Source: Sphingobium sp. EM0848 (lineage in GTDB: Bacteria; Pseudomonadota; Alphaproteobacteria; Sphingomonadales; Sphingomonadaceae). Taken from it: 64,000 nt of DNA. The stretch covers positions 1,364,001 through 1,428,000 of the forward strand of contig NZ_JABXWB010000001.1 in assembly GCF_013375555.1 (NCBI RefSeq). The letters run 5' to 3'. Numbering within the stretch: position 1 is the first letter of the stretch; each line of letters opens with the position of its first letter. The notes beneath the pieces were generated by a model that saw only the letters and a list, made by a program, of their open reading frames with translations, had not been told where the DNA came from and ran no database searches. Positions 46,371 to 56,359 of this stretch are shown here, one piece after another. The position numbers were made by a program, and so were the translations under genes.

Positions 46371-47905
46371 TGTCTTTGAGCCTAAGCGGGGTCGATCCCG
46401 CGCGTCGCGACCAACTCGCCCTTGCCGATGAGCGGGTGACTTATGACTGGCACCAGTTGGACGAGTTGCTCAACCGGGCGGCCAATGCGCTGAATGGCCT
46501 TGACCTGACCGAGCGGCGGGTGGCGGTATTCGCGCCCAACAGCGCCGAGACGGTCATCGCCTATGTCGCCTGTCTGGAAGCGGGCATTTCGAGCGTGCCG
46601 GTGAGCTTTCACCTGACGCCTTCGGAGGCAGCCTATATTTTGAAGGACAGCGGTGCGGTGGCGTTGCTCGTCGGGCCGGAAACGATGGAGGCCGGGCTGG
46701 CCGCCGCCGCAGAGGCTGGCGTCAAGACGGTGATCGGCTGGCGTTGTCCGGATCGGGAGGGCGTCATCCATTGGGAAGACTGGATCGCCGCCGCTTCGAC
46801 CGATGAACCCGATCCCGAAGTGCCGCCCCTGCCGCATCTCCATTACACGTCGGGCACGACCGGGCGGCCCAAGGCGACCGAGACGCCACCCCCCTATTTT
46901 CCGCGCGTCGCTACGGTAAAGGCTCTGGCCGAAGCGATCCGGCCCAAGATCACGCCTTCGCCGGGCATTGCGGTGGGGCCGCTTTATCATACCGGGCCGC
47001 TTGGCATGGCGCGCAATGTGTTTGGCGGCATGAGCCTCATCACAGTCGAGCATTTCGACGCGGAACAGACGCTGGCGCTGATCGAGAAATATAGGGTCGC
47101 AGGCTCCGTGATGGTGCCCACCCATTTCCAGCGGATGCTGGCACTGCCCGAAGAGGTGCGCGCCAAATATGATGTGTCGAGCATCCAGCGCCTCGCCCAC
47201 ACCGGCGCGGCCTGTCCCCGTGCGGTGAAGCAGGCGATGATCGACTGGTTCGGGCCGGTGCTGGTGGAGGCCTATGGCGGGACCGAGGCGGGGTCGACCA
47301 CCTTCATCACTTCGCAGGAATGGCTGGAGCGGCCGGGGTCCGTGGGCAAGGCGCTCCCGCCCTTCCAGACGGAGATTTATGGCGAGGATGGGCAATTGCT
47401 GGGACCGAATGAGGTCGGGCAGGTCTATTTCCGCGACACCAGCGGCCATGGCATCGTCTATCGCGGCGACCCGGGAAAGACCGCCGCTGCCCATATCTCG
47501 CCGGGCGTCTTTACGCTGGGCGAGATGGGTTATGTGGATGCGGAGGGCTATCTCTTCATCACCGATCGCGTGTCGGACATGATCGTGAGCGGCGGGGTGA
47601 ACATCTATCCCGCCGAGTCCGAACATGTGCTGCTGCGCCATCCCAAGGTGGCGGACGTCGCCGTGGTCGCCGCGCCCAATGCCGAAATGGGCGAGGAAGC
47701 GCGGGCGCTGGTCATTCCCAAGGATGCGGGCGATCCGCCGACTCCGCAAGAACTCAACGCCTTCTGCCGGGCGAACCTCGCTGGTTACAAATGCCCGCGT
47801 GGCTATGAGATGGTCGACGACATCGGCCGCACCGTCATGGGCAAGGTCAATAAGAAGGCGCTGCGCCAGCGCTTCTGGCCTTCTGATCGCACCATCGGGG
47901 GTTGA
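46370..47905 (+). CDS. AMP-dependent acyl-CoA synthetase/ligase
   Basis: 511 residues from the ATG at 46370 overlapping the MFS stop. P-loop YTSGTTGRPK at 159-168, GGTEAGSTTFI, the ITDRVSDMIVSGGVNIYPAE hinge and the GKVNKKALR catalytic lysine near the C-terminus are typical. It converts a carboxylic acid to its CoA ester using ATP. It would activate the substrate for the kinase/dehydrogenase steps. Confidence 0.92.
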   Translation: MSLSLSGVDPARRDQLALADERVTYDWHQLDELLNRAANALNGLDLTERRVAVFAPNSAETVIAYVACLEAGISSVPVSFHLTPSEAAYILKDSGAVALLVGPETMEAGLAAAAEAGVKTVIGWRCPDREGVIHWEDWIAAASTDEPDPEVPPLPHLHYTSGTTGRPKATETPPPYFPRVATVKALAEAIRPKITPSPGIAVGPLYHTGPLGMARNVFGGMSLITVEHFDAEQTLALIEKYRVAGSVMVPTHFQRMLALPEEVRAKYDVSSIQRLAHTGAACPRAVKQAMIDWFGPVLVEAYGGTEAGSTTFITSQEWLERPGSVGKALPPFQTEIYGEDGQLLGPNEVGQVYFRDTSGHGIVYRGDPGKTAAAHISPGVFTLGEMGYVDAEGYLFITDRVSDMIVSGGVNIYPAESEHVLLRHPKVADVAVVAAPNAEMGEEARALVIPKDAGDPPTPQELNAFCRANLAGYKCPRGYEMVDDIGRTVMGKVNKKALRQRFWPSDRTIGG

Positions 47906-47910
47906 GCTTC

Positions 47911-49989
47911 ATGCGTTTTGTCCTGCCCTTGTTATTATTGCTCGCCGCCTGCGCGCCCTCGGGTGTGGCGAAACGCGATGGCAGCGACTGGCCCGGCTAT
48001 GGCGGCATCGATGAGAACCATTATAGCCCACTCACGCAGATCAATGATGGCAATGTCGGGAAGCTGAAGCTCGCCTGGTATCATGACATCACCAGCGGCG
48101 GGGCGAGCCTGTCCGCGCCGATCGCGGTGGACGGCATCGTCTATTATGCCTCGGGCTACAGCGTCATTCATGCGCTGGATGCCGCGACCGGGCGGGAATT
48201 GTGGACCTATGATCCGCAAAGCTGGAAGGTCGCCGGGCAGAAGATGCGCGCCGCCTGGGGCATCAGAGGCATCGCCTATGACAATGGCATGGTCTTTACC
48301 GGGACCATCGATGGCCGCCTGATCGCGATCAACGCCCGGTCCGGCCATCCCGTCTGGACCGCGCAGACCATCGGCAAGGATGACGAGCGCTATGTCACCC
48401 GCGCGCCCTGGGTGTTCAAGGGCAAGGTGATCATTGGCCATGGCGGGGCGGACTTCGCGCCGGTCCGGGGCTATGTGACCGCCTATGACCAGCAGACGGG
48501 GAAGCAGCTCTGGCGCTTCTATACCGTGCCGGGCGACCCGAAGCTGGGTTTCGAGAATAAGGCGATGGCGATGGCCGCCAAGACCTGGACCGGGCAATGG
48601 TGGAAATATGGCGGCGGCGGGACGGCCTGGAACGCCATGGCCTATGACCCCAAATATAACCGCATCTATATCGGGGTCGGCAATGGTTCTCCGTGGAACC
48701 GGAAGATCAGGTCGCCGGGGGGCGGGGACAATTTGTTCCTCTGCTCCATCGTCGCGCTGGACGCGGATACGGGCGAATATGTCTGGCATTATCAGACCAA
48801 TCCCGGCGAGACATGGGACTTCAACAGCGCGATGGATATGGAGCTGACCCGGCTCACCATCGGGGGGAAAGAGCGCGATGTGCTGATGCACGCGCCGAAG
48901 AATGGCTTTTTCTATGTGATTGACCGGGCGACGGGGAAGCTGATCTCCGCCCGCAATATCGTGCCGGTCAACTGGGCGAGCGGCATCGACATCAAGAGCG
49001 GACGGCCGATCGAAAATCCGGCGGCGCGCTATCCGGACGGAAAAGCGGCGATCGTCTACCCCTCCCCCTTCGGTGCGCATAATATCGAGGCGATGTCGTT
49101 CAATCCGGGGACGGGCCTTGTTTATATCCCGACCATGGATCAGGGCCGCGTCTATATCGACACGGCTGAACCCTTTCAGGGCTGGAAGCATCTGAATGGC
49201 CAGCGGCTCAGCACTGGCACCGGCGCGCCGCCTCCGGGCGTGGTGCCGGATCGACCCGCAACCAGCTTCCTCCTCGCCTGGAATCCGGTGACGCAGAGCG
49301 AGGCCTGGCGCGTGCCGATGCAGGGCATAAGGGGCGGCGGCGGCACGGCGACCACGGCAGGCAATCTGCTGTTTCAGGGCAATGCGGTGGGCAAGTTCGT
49401 CGCCTATGCCGCGAAAAGCGGGAAGCCGCTCTGGTCCTTCGACGCGCAGACGGCGGTGATGGCGCAGCCGATCACCTACAAGGCGCGCGGCAGGCAATAT
49501 GTGACGGTGATCGCAGGGGCACGTTTCCCCAGCGCCACCGGCACGGGGCATGAGTGGAATTACCGCACCCAACAATGGCGCGTCCTCACCTTCGCGCTAG
49601 ATGGGAAGGCTGCCTTGCCACCAGTCCAACCCGTCGAAACGCCGGTCATCGACATGCCCGATTTCGCCGTCGATCCGGCCAAAGCCACCATCGGCGCAGG
49701 CGTTTTCGGACAGCGTTGCTCCATCTGTCACGGCGCCAATGCGGTGTCGGGCGGCATGGCGCCGGACCTGCTCCAGTCGGGCGTGCCGCTGGATACCGCC
49801 AGCTTCAAGGACGTGCTGCACAAGGGCATCCTGCGCGAACGAGGCATGCCGCGCTTCGAGGAACTGACCGACGTCGAGATCGAAGGTCTGCAACATTATT
49901 TCCGCCAACGCGCCCGCGAGGTTCTGGCCGCGCAAGCCGCCGCCAGGCCGGGCGCCCAGACACATAGAGGCTTGAATGAAGGTCAATGA
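47911..49989 (+). CDS. Lipoprotein PQQ-dependent alcohol dehydrogenase with C-terminal cytochrome c (copy 1)
   Basis: 692 residues from ATG 47911. Lipobox LAAC ends an 16-residue signal (MRFVLPLLLLLAACAP), implying a membrane-anchored periplasmic protein. Eight-bladed PQQ beta-propeller with blade motifs such as AARTGxxxWxY-like WTYDPQS, DADTGEYVWHYQTNPGE and LMHAPKNGFFYVIDRATGKL. C-terminal haem motif CSICH at 603-607. The vicinal Cys-Cys common in these enzymes is replaced: AAWGIRGIAY. Probable catalytic Asp in GGGDN. Oxidises an alcohol and passes electrons to cytochromes. Confidence 0.9.
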   Translation: MRFVLPLLLLLAACAPSGVAKRDGSDWPGYGGIDENHYSPLTQINDGNVGKLKLAWYHDITSGGASLSAPIAVDGIVYYASGYSVIHALDAATGRELWTYDPQSWKVAGQKMRAAWGIRGIAYDNGMVFTGTIDGRLIAINARSGHPVWTAQTIGKDDERYVTRAPWVFKGKVIIGHGGADFAPVRGYVTAYDQQTGKQLWRFYTVPGDPKLGFENKAMAMAAKTWTGQWWKYGGGGTAWNAMAYDPKYNRIYIGVGNGSPWNRKIRSPGGGDNLFLCSIVALDADTGEYVWHYQTNPGETWDFNSAMDMELTRLTIGGKERDVLMHAPKNGFFYVIDRATGKLISARNIVPVNWASGIDIKSGRPIENPAARYPDGKAAIVYPSPFGAHNIEAMSFNPGTGLVYIPTMDQGRVYIDTAEPFQGWKHLNGQRLSTGTGAPPPGVVPDRPATSFLLAWNPVTQSEAWRVPMQGIRGGGGTATTAGNLLFQGNAVGKFVAYAAKSGKPLWSFDAQTAVMAQPITYKARGRQYVTVIAGARFPSATGTGHEWNYRTQQWRVLTFALDGKAALPPVQPVETPVIDMPDFAVDPAKATIGAGVFGQRCSICHGANAVSGGMAPDLLQSGVPLDTASFKDVLHKGILRERGMPRFEELTDVEIEGLQHYFRQRAREVLAAQAAARPGAQTHRGLNEGQ

Positions 49990-52051
49990 CGTCGTCACCT
50001 ATGAGGTGGAAGGCCCCATCGCGGTCATCACGGTCAACTCGCCGCCGGTGAACGCGCTTTCCAATGCCGTGCGGCAGGGCGTCGCGGGCGCGGTACAGAC
50101 CGCCATCGGCGACAGCAGCGTGGGCGCGATGGTGCTGATCTGCGAGGGGCGCACCTTCTTCGCCGGGGCGGACATCACCGAATTCGGCAAGCCGCCTGTC
50201 GAGCCGACCCTGCGCAACCTCCAACTGGTCGTGGAGAACGCCACCAAGCCAGTGATCGCCGCCATCCATGGCACGGCGCTGGGCGGCGGGCTGGAACTGG
50301 CGCTGGTGGCCCATTATCGCATTGCCGTGCCTTCGGCCAAATGCGGGCTGCCGGAGGTGAATCTCGGCCTGCTGCCGGGCGCCGGCGGCACGCAGCGTTT
50401 GCCGCGCATCGTCGGGGTCGAAAAGGCGCTGGATCTCATCACCTCCGGCGCGCCGGTCGGGGCAAAGGCCGCGAAGGAGATGGGGCTGGTCGATGAACTG
50501 GCGGCAGAGGGCAATCTGCGCGCCGACGCCATCGCCTTTGCGAACCGAGTGCTGGAGGAAAAGTGCCCCTTGCTCAAGGTCCGCGACCGCACCGAAAAGC
50601 TGGACGAAGCACGCGGCAAGCCGGAAATCTTCGCGGATTTCAGAAAGGCCAATGCCAAGAAATTCCGCGGCTTCAACGCTCCAGAAGCAATCATCCGCTG
50701 CATCGAGGGGGCGCTGGAAAAGCCCTTTGACGAGGGCATGGTCTATGAGCGCCAGTTGTTCAATGAACTTCAGGAAGACAGCCAGTCCGCCGCCCAGCGT
50801 CATGTCTTCTTCGCGGAGCGGCAGGCGGCCAAGATTGACGGCATTCCCGCCGACACGCCCGCTCTGCCCATCGCCAGGGTCGGCGTGATCGGCGCGGGCA
50901 CCATGGGCGGCGGCATCGCGATGAACTTCGCCAATGTCGGCATCCCCGTGACCCTTGTGGAGACGAATGAGGAGGCTCTGTTCCGGGGCCTGCGCATCAT
51001 TCGCGGCAATTATGAAACCACCGCGAAGAAGGGCAGGATGAAGCCCGAGGATGTCGATACCCGCATGGGCCTGCTGACCGGCTCTGTCGCGATGGAGGAT
51101 CTGGCCGACTGCGACCTCATCATCGAGGCGGTTTTCGAGAATCTCGACGTCAAGCGCGAAGTGTTCGGCAAGCTCGACAGGATAGCCAAGCCCGGCGCGA
51201 TCCTCGCCACCAACACCAGCTATCTCGACATTGACGACATCGCCGTCGCCACTTCCCGGCCGGAGAGCGTCTGCGGCCTGCACTTCTTCTCACCCGCCAA
51301 TGTGATGAAACTGCTGGAAGTGGTCCGCACCAAGGATACGAAACCCGAAATCACCGTCACCGCCATGAAACTCGCCAAGACCATCGGCAAGATCGGCGTG
51401 CTGGTGGGCAATGGCTTTGGCTTTGTCGGCAACCGCATCCTTGCTGCGCGCAACACGCAGGCGGACCTGCTGGTGCTGGAGGGCGCAACGCCATGGGCCG
51501 TGGACAAGATACTCTATGACTTCGGCTTTGCCATGGGGCATTTCCAGATGCGCGATCTGGTGGGGCTCGACGTCGGCTGGACCCGCGAGGCGACCAGTTC
51601 CGCCAATGTGCGGGAAATCCTCAATGAAATGGGCCGCCATGGGCAGAAAACAAAGGGCGGCTATTATGACTATGACGAGAACCGCAAGCAGACGCCCTCC
51701 CCCATCGCCATGCAGGTTATCGAGGATTTCGCTGCCAAGCAGGGCATCGCCCGGCGCGAGGTGAGCGACGCAGAAATCCACGACCGCATCCTCTTCGCCA
51801 TGGTGAATGAGGGTGCGCGTATTCTTGATGAAGGCATCGCGTCACGGGCGTCGGATATCGATATCGTCTGGATCACCGGTTACGGCTGGCCGAAATATCG
51901 TGGCGGCCCGATGTTCTGGGCGGATTTGCAGGGCCTCCCGACCGTACTCGAAAAGCTGAAGGCGCTCGAAGCCACCCATGGCGAGGCATTCAAGCCCTCC
52001 CCATTGATCGAACGGCTGGTGGCCAAGGGCAAGGGGTTCAAGGACGCATGA
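49976..52051 (+). CDS. FadB-type enoyl-CoA hydratase/3-hydroxyacyl-CoA dehydrogenase fusion
   Basis: 691 residues, start overlapping the PQQ gene by 14 bp. N-terminal crotonase domain ([35 protein letters not shown]), middle Rossmann motif [14 protein letters not shown] near residue 302, then the 3-hydroxyacyl-CoA dehydrogenase C-terminal part with [14 protein letters not shown] and GFVGNRIL. Two central beta-oxidation steps on one chain. It overlaps the next gene by 4 bp. Confidence 0.93.
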   Translation: MKVNDVVTYEVEGPIAVITVNSPPVNALSNAVRQGVAGAVQTAIGDSSVGAMVLICEGRTFFAGADITEFGKPPVEPTLRNLQLVVENATKPVIAAIHGTALGGGLELALVAHYRIAVPSAKCGLPEVNLGLLPGAGGTQRLPRIVGVEKALDLITSGAPVGAKAAKEMGLVDELAAEGNLRADAIAFANRVLEEKCPLLKVRDRTEKLDEARGKPEIFADFRKANAKKFRGFNAPEAIIRCIEGALEKPFDEGMVYERQLFNELQEDSQSAAQRHVFFAERQAAKIDGIPADTPALPIARVGVIGAGTMGGGIAMNFANVGIPVTLVETNEEALFRGLRIIRGNYETTAKKGRMKPEDVDTRMGLLTGSVAMEDLADCDLIIEAVFENLDVKREVFGKLDRIAKPGAILATNTSYLDIDDIAVATSRPESVCGLHFFSPANVMKLLEVVRTKDTKPEITVTAMKLAKTIGKIGVLVGNGFGFVGNRILAARNTQADLLVLEGATPWAVDKILYDFGFAMGHFQMRDLVGLDVGWTREATSSANVREILNEMGRHGQKTKGGYYDYDENRKQTPSPIAMQVIEDFAAKQGIARREVSDAEIHDRILFAMVNEGARILDEGIASRASDIDIVWITGYGWPKYRGGPMFWADLQGLPTVLEKLKALEATHGEAFKPSPLIERLVAKGKGFKDA

Positions 52052-53199
52052 TCAGAGGAAACCGCATCGCCATCACCGGGGTCGGTGAAACGCCCTTCCT
52101 GCGCAAAGGCGAGGAAGGAGTCATGAAGATGATGACCCGCGCCAGCCTCGCGGCGATTGCCGATGCGGGCCTGACGCCGAAGGACATCGACGGCTATATC
52201 TCCAACAAATATGCGGGGCATGGGTCGGACGAGGTCGCCTTTGCGATAGGAGCGGGCGAGAAGCGTTTCTGCGCCACCACCGACAGCGTCGGCGGCACGG
52301 CCACTTCGGGGCAGGCGCTGCAACTGGCGCAAATGGCGATCGAGGCGGGTCTGGCGCGGCATGTGTTGGTGCCCTATGCGATCCAGTCGACCAAGCCCGG
52401 CGGCGTCTATGGCTTCCATGCGCGCGAGCCGCAGAAGGCCGGGATCGAAATGCCGGTCGGCTTCTTCGGCCAGCCCACCTATTTCGCGAGCATGGCGAAC
52501 CGCTATGCCCATGAATATGGCATGACGGAAGAGGAGCAGGCCGCGATCCCCATGACCTATCGGGCCTGGGCGGTGCTGACGCCGAGCGCGCAGCGGCGCG
52601 ATCCGATGGATTTGGAAGCCTATCGCCAGTCGCCGATGATCTCGACGCCATTGCGGGCGGCGGATTGCTGCCTCACCACCGATGGCGGCGGCGCCTATGT
52701 GGTGAGCGCCATTGAGGAAGCGCGCGACATGCCCCATCCCGTGGTGAGCGTGCAGGGGCTGGGACTAGGCTTCAACAACTGGCCGCAGGGGGTGCTGTTC
52801 ACCCAGACGCCCTGCACCTACGACTTTCCCGGCGAGGTATCGGCGAAACTGGCCTATGCCATGGCGGGCTGCGATCCCAAGGACTTGGACCTGGCGCAAA
52901 TCTATGACGGCTTCACCATCTCAGCGCTGGTGCAGACCGAGATGCTGGGCCTGTGCGAGCGGGGCGAAGGGCCGCGCTTCTATGCAGCAGGGCATGGGAT
53001 GCCGGGCGGACGAATGCCGATCAACACCAGCGGCGGGCATATGTCGGGCGGCTATGTGCCCGGCATGAACCTGCTGATCGAGGCGGTGCGGCAGTTGCGT
53101 GGGCAGGAAGGCGAGCGGCAGGTGCCGGACGCGAAGCTCTGCGCCGTGGCCGGGCTGGGCGGCAACAATCATTCCACCACCATTTTGGCGCGGAGCTGA
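52048..53199 (+). CDS. Thiolase-like lipid-transfer (SCP-x/Ltp2-like) protein, probable aldolase
   Basis: 383 residues. Thiolase fold with C-terminal NTSGGHMSGGYVPGMNLLIEAVRQLRG as in SCP-x/Ltp2 proteins, but the segment around TDSVGGTATSGQALQLAQMAI lacks the nucleophilic Cys expected in NCxTG of true thiolases. With a DUF35 partner directly behind, it resembles the Ltp2-type retro-aldolases of steroid side-chain degradation. Whether it is an aldolase or a thiolase is inference. Overlaps the FadB gene by 4 bp. Confidence 0.75.
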   Translation: MIRGNRIAITGVGETPFLRKGEEGVMKMMTRASLAAIADAGLTPKDIDGYISNKYAGHGSDEVAFAIGAGEKRFCATTDSVGGTATSGQALQLAQMAIEAGLARHVLVPYAIQSTKPGGVYGFHAREPQKAGIEMPVGFFGQPTYFASMANRYAHEYGMTEEEQAAIPMTYRAWAVLTPSAQRRDPMDLEAYRQSPMISTPLRAADCCLTTDGGGAYVVSAIEEARDMPHPVVSVQGLGLGFNNWPQGVLFTQTPCTYDFPGEVSAKLAYAMAGCDPKDLDLAQIYDGFTISALVQTEMLGLCERGEGPRFYAAGHGMPGGRMPINTSGGHMSGGYVPGMNLLIEAVRQLRGQEGERQVPDAKLCAVAGLGGNNHSTTILARS

Positions 53200-53202
53200 T
53201 CC

Positions 53203-53619
53203 ATGGGCATTCCGGTTTACCCTCCCAAGATCGAGGACCCGCTGTTCCAGGGCTATTATGACGGACTGGAAGCGGGCGAACTGCGCATCACCGCCGATGC
53301 CGAGACGGGCGAATGGATTTGGTATCCGCCCGAAGTCATCCCCGGAAAGCCCGACGCCGTGCTGGAATGGCGCCCGGTTTCGGTAGAGGGCTGCGCCTAC
53401 ACCTTCACCACCGTCATCCGCAGCCTGCTGCCCGGCGATCACAAGGCGGAAGTACCCTTCACCGTGGTCCTGTTCGAACCGGATGACGCGCCGGGCGTGC
53501 GCGTGCCGGGGCTATTGGTCGAAGCCGAGGGAATGGAACCGCGCTGCGGGATGCGGTTGAGGTTTCAACCGGTGCAGGCGGGGGACCACAAGATTGCAGG
53601 CTTCGCGCCCATTGGTTGA
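53203..53619 (+). CDS. DUF35 OB-fold partner of the thiolase-like protein
   Basis: 138 residues, ATG 3 nt after the preceding stop. The EWRPVSVEGCAYTFTTV and PGDHKAEVPFTVVLFE segments are of the OB domain of DUF35 proteins. The usual zinc-ribbon cysteines at about residues 25-50 are replaced (DAETG, GKPDA), so zinc is probably not bound. Partners stabilise or complete the active site of lipid-transfer thiolase-like proteins. Confidence 0.78.
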   Translation: MGIPVYPPKIEDPLFQGYYDGLEAGELRITADAETGEWIWYPPEVIPGKPDAVLEWRPVSVEGCAYTFTTVIRSLLPGDHKAEVPFTVVLFEPDDAPGVRVPGLLVEAEGMEPRCGMRLRFQPVQAGDHKIAGFAPIG

Positions 53620-53629
53620 GGAACCTGTC

Positions 53630-54667
53630 ATGGAAATGGGCCGCCGCGAGCTTTTGGTGAGCGGGATGGCCATGGCCCTTGCCGGTTGCGCGGGATCGGG
53701 AGGGATCGGCCAGCCCTCGCCGCCCAAACCGCTCAGCGTCACCGACTTCACGCTGGTCCGGGGCAATCTGGACGCGCCCGAGGGCATAGCGAGCAGCCCC
53801 GACGGCCGCCTGTTCGTCTCCAATGGCGGCGGCGCCATCGGCGTGCTGGAACATGACGGCACCCTCCGCCAGATCGGCAAGGCGCTCGCCCCCAATGGCG
53901 TCGCGGTCGACCGCGAAGGCCGCGTCATCGTCGCCAATATGGGCCTGCTCAACAAGGGGCCGGGTCCGCTGCAGCGGATCGACGTCGCGACGGGCACGGT
54001 CGAAACACTGGTTTCGGAACTGGAGGGCCGGCAACTGGTCGCCTCCAACGGCCCGGCAACGGCGCGCAATGGCGATATCTACTGCACGCACAGCACATGG
54101 GGACCGATCGGCAATATCGGCACGACCACAGCGTCGGGCTTTATCTACAGGTGCGCGCCCGACGGCCATGCGTCCATTGTCGCCCGTGATCTACGCGGGG
54201 TGAACGGTCTCTGCCTCGATCGGGAAGAGCGCCATGTCTATGCCTCCCTGACCGCCGAAGGACGCATCCGGCGCTGGCGGCGGCAAGCGGATGGGTCACT
54301 TACCGATCCACAGGATTATGGCCCGCAACTGGGCGTGGTGGCGCCCGATCAACAGGCGAAGGACATTCGCGCCATGCCTGCATCGGAACGCGCGGACCTT
54401 GGCTATTGCGACGGTATCGCGTTCGATCAGGCGGGCAATCTCTGGGTAACGCTGCCCTTCGCAAACCGGATCGTTGCCATTACGCCGGACGGCCGGAAGG
54501 TGGAGATTGCGCATGATTCTGAAGGAAAAATGCTCTCCAGCCCGACCAATCTGTGCTGGGGCGGGGCGGACCTGCGCGATCTTTATATTGTCTCACGGGC
54601 GAGCGGGATGGTGGTCAAGGCCCGAACGGATGTCGCGGGCCTGCCGTTGGCGAACTGGCCAGGCTAA
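53630..54667 (+). CDS. SMP-30/gluconolactonase-like lipoprotein
   Basis: 345 residues from ATG 53630 (GAGGAAC 5-6 nt ahead). A lipobox LAGC in MAMALAGCAGSGG implies a lipoprotein, with a twin-Arg-like RRELLVSGM start. Six-bladed propeller typical of SMP-30/strictosidine synthase-like proteins: GIASSPDGRLFVSNGGG, GVNGLCLDREERHVYASLT, CDGIAFDQAGNLWV. Probable periplasmic lactonase. Last gene of the rightward operon, convergent with an NTF2-like gene 7 bp away. Confidence 0.82.
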   Translation: MEMGRRELLVSGMAMALAGCAGSGGIGQPSPPKPLSVTDFTLVRGNLDAPEGIASSPDGRLFVSNGGGAIGVLEHDGTLRQIGKALAPNGVAVDREGRVIVANMGLLNKGPGPLQRIDVATGTVETLVSELEGRQLVASNGPATARNGDIYCTHSTWGPIGNIGTTTASGFIYRCAPDGHASIVARDLRGVNGLCLDREERHVYASLTAEGRIRRWRRQADGSLTDPQDYGPQLGVVAPDQQAKDIRAMPASERADLGYCDGIAFDQAGNLWVTLPFANRIVAITPDGRKVEIAHDSEGKMLSSPTNLCWGGADLRDLYIVSRASGMVVKARTDVAGLPLANWPG

Positions 54668-54674
54668 GCGCAGA

Positions 54675-55319
54675 TCAGCTTCCCTCGAATTGCTGACGCA
54701 TCCTGTAATAATCGTCGTTCGGATATTTCTCGCTATGCTGCCCGGCGGGCCATTGCGCATAGGTGGTTTCCGACGGGAATGCGGGGGAGGTATAGTCCGA
54801 CAGGCCCCGGCGGCGGATGATCTTCCACTCACCGTTGCGCCGTTCCAGATCGTCCAGATAGCGCCCCTGGAAGAACTGGTCCTCCTCGCCCGTGCCATCT
54901 TTCCGGTCGCGGCGATGTTGCGCGAAATAATAGCATTCGGAAAAGGCTCTATCCCCCTTCACCTCGACCGAAACGTTGGAAATGTGATGGCAGGCATATT
55001 TGAGGCCTGAGACGATCTTGAAGGCAAAGCCCACGAAATCCGACGATTTGCCCTCGAACTTCCCATGTTTGTGGGTCGATTCCGGCCAGAACAGCGACTT
55101 CATCAGTGCTTCATCCGCCCGGTCATTGGCGCGGGCATAGGCATAAAGCAGTTCGGTGATCGCCTGTCTGGATTCGATCGCATCGAGACGATCGGCCACG
55201 CTTGCCATTGGCTTACCCTTTCCCTTGACGGTCGCGGCCGAAGCCTGCCCTACCGCCGCCAGACCAAAGGGAACGGCCAGCATGGCAGCCAGCGTTCCGC
55301 GACGATTTTGCGCTTCCAT
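54675..55319 (-). CDS. Secreted NTF2-like (SnoaL-type) protein
   Basis: 214 residues from ATG 55319 with GGAG 7 nt upstream (an ATG at 55325 overlaps the LLM stop). Signal with twin-Arg (NRRGTLAAMLAVPFGLAAVGQASA). NTF2-like cone fold: DRLDAIESRQAITELLYAYARANDRADE, SDFVGFAFKIV, CHHISNVSVEVKGDRAFSEC and RYLDDLERRNGEWKIIRRRG. Family members include SnoaL-like isomerases/dehydratases and scaffolds. Last gene of the second leftward operon. Confidence 0.82.
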   Translation of the reverse strand: MEAQNRRGTLAAMLAVPFGLAAVGQASAATVKGKGKPMASVADRLDAIESRQAITELLYAYARANDRADEALMKSLFWPESTHKHGKFEGKSSDFVGFAFKIVSGLKYACHHISNVSVEVKGDRAFSECYYFAQHRRDRKDGTGEEDQFFQGRYLDDLERRNGEWKIIRRRGLSDYTSPAFPSETTYAQWPAGQHSEKYPNDDYYRMRQQFEGS

Positions 55320-55321
55320 GC

Positions 55322-56329
55322 TCATTCTCCCGCCATTTCCAGCAAGCCCGGTTCGGCCTTCAGGCGCGGCAGCACGTCCTTTTCGAACAGGCGCAGGCTC
55401 CGCCACGAAATTTCGGGATCGAGCCCGCCCAGCAGCGCGTGGAAAGTAACCGCCGTGCCGCGCCCCAGATCCTTCAGATAGGCGAAGCATTCGTCCGGCG
55501 TCAGCACCTTGATATTGGGCATGGCTTTCAGAGCCTCGACCGTCTCCGCCGCGTTATAGCGGGTCTGGCCGGTGCCGCGTTCCTTGGCCCATTCGGCATA
55601 GGTGTTGGTCGCATAGGCGACATGCGGCGCCACCAGAGGCCAGTCGCGATCCGGGTCGTCCGATACATAGAGGAAGCTCGCCGCAGGCTTGCGCAGTTCC
55701 TCCGGCGGCCCGAAGCCCGCCTTTGCCCGCTCCTCCTTATAGAGGGTGAAGAGGTCGGGATGGCCGGGGAAATATTGATAACCGCCCTTGGCCGCGCGGA
55801 TGGCGGACTTGTCGGTCGAACCACCCATGTAGATTTTGGGACCGCCCGGCGTTGCTGGCGCAGGCGTCACCCGGACCGTGCGACCGTGAAATTCGAAAGG
55901 CTCGCCGGTCCATGCATGTTTCAGCGTCGCCATCGCTTCGTTCATGATGGCGAGCCGCTTGGTGATGTCGCGGTCGAACATCTCGAACTCATGCGGCCGA
56001 TAACCCATGCCCGCCGTCAGCCAGACACGCCCCGGCGCGATATTGTCGAGCACAGCCAGATCCTCTGCCAACCGCAGCGGATCGTGCATCGTCACCACCA
56101 GCGCCGAAAGATGCGCGACGATATTCTCCGTCGCGCCCAGGATGGAGGCGGCCTGTATCATGGAGGACGGGCAATAGCCCCCCTCCGCGCCGTGATGTTC
56201 GGCCAGGAACACCTGCGTGAAACCGAGCTTATCGGCCCATTGCGCCTGTTCGATGGCGGTGCGGTAGAGCAGGGGATGCGGCGCGCCGAAATCCGGGCGG
56301 TTCATGTCGTAGCGAAGGTTCAGTTGCAC
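55322..56329 (-). CDS. LLM class flavin- or F420-dependent oxidoreductase
   Basis: 335 residues. TIM barrel of the luciferase-like monooxygenase type: LNLRYDMNRPDFGA, VFLAEHHGAEGGYCPS, ILGATENIVAHLSALVV, NIAPGRVWLTAGMGYRPHEFEMF and KIYMGGSTDKSAIRAA. The subfamily uses FMNH2 or reduced F420. The cluster also offers a flavin reductase and, on the other operon, NpdG, so the cofactor is open. 2 bp ahead of the NTF2-like gene. Confidence 0.87.
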   Translation of the reverse strand: MQLNLRYDMNRPDFGAPHPLLYRTAIEQAQWADKLGFTQVFLAEHHGAEGGYCPSSMIQAASILGATENIVAHLSALVVTMHDPLRLAEDLAVLDNIAPGRVWLTAGMGYRPHEFEMFDRDITKRLAIMNEAMATLKHAWTGEPFEFHGRTVRVTPAPATPGGPKIYMGGSTDKSAIRAAKGGYQYFPGHPDLFTLYKEERAKAGFGPPEELRKPAASFLYVSDDPDRDWPLVAPHVAYATNTYAEWAKERGTGQTRYNAAETVEALKAMPNIKVLTPDECFAYLKDLGRGTAVTFHALLGGLDPEISWRSLRLFEKDVLPRLKAEPGLLEMAGE

Positions 56330-56359
56330 CTTGGCGGTTCCTCTCTTGTCTTTTTCCTG

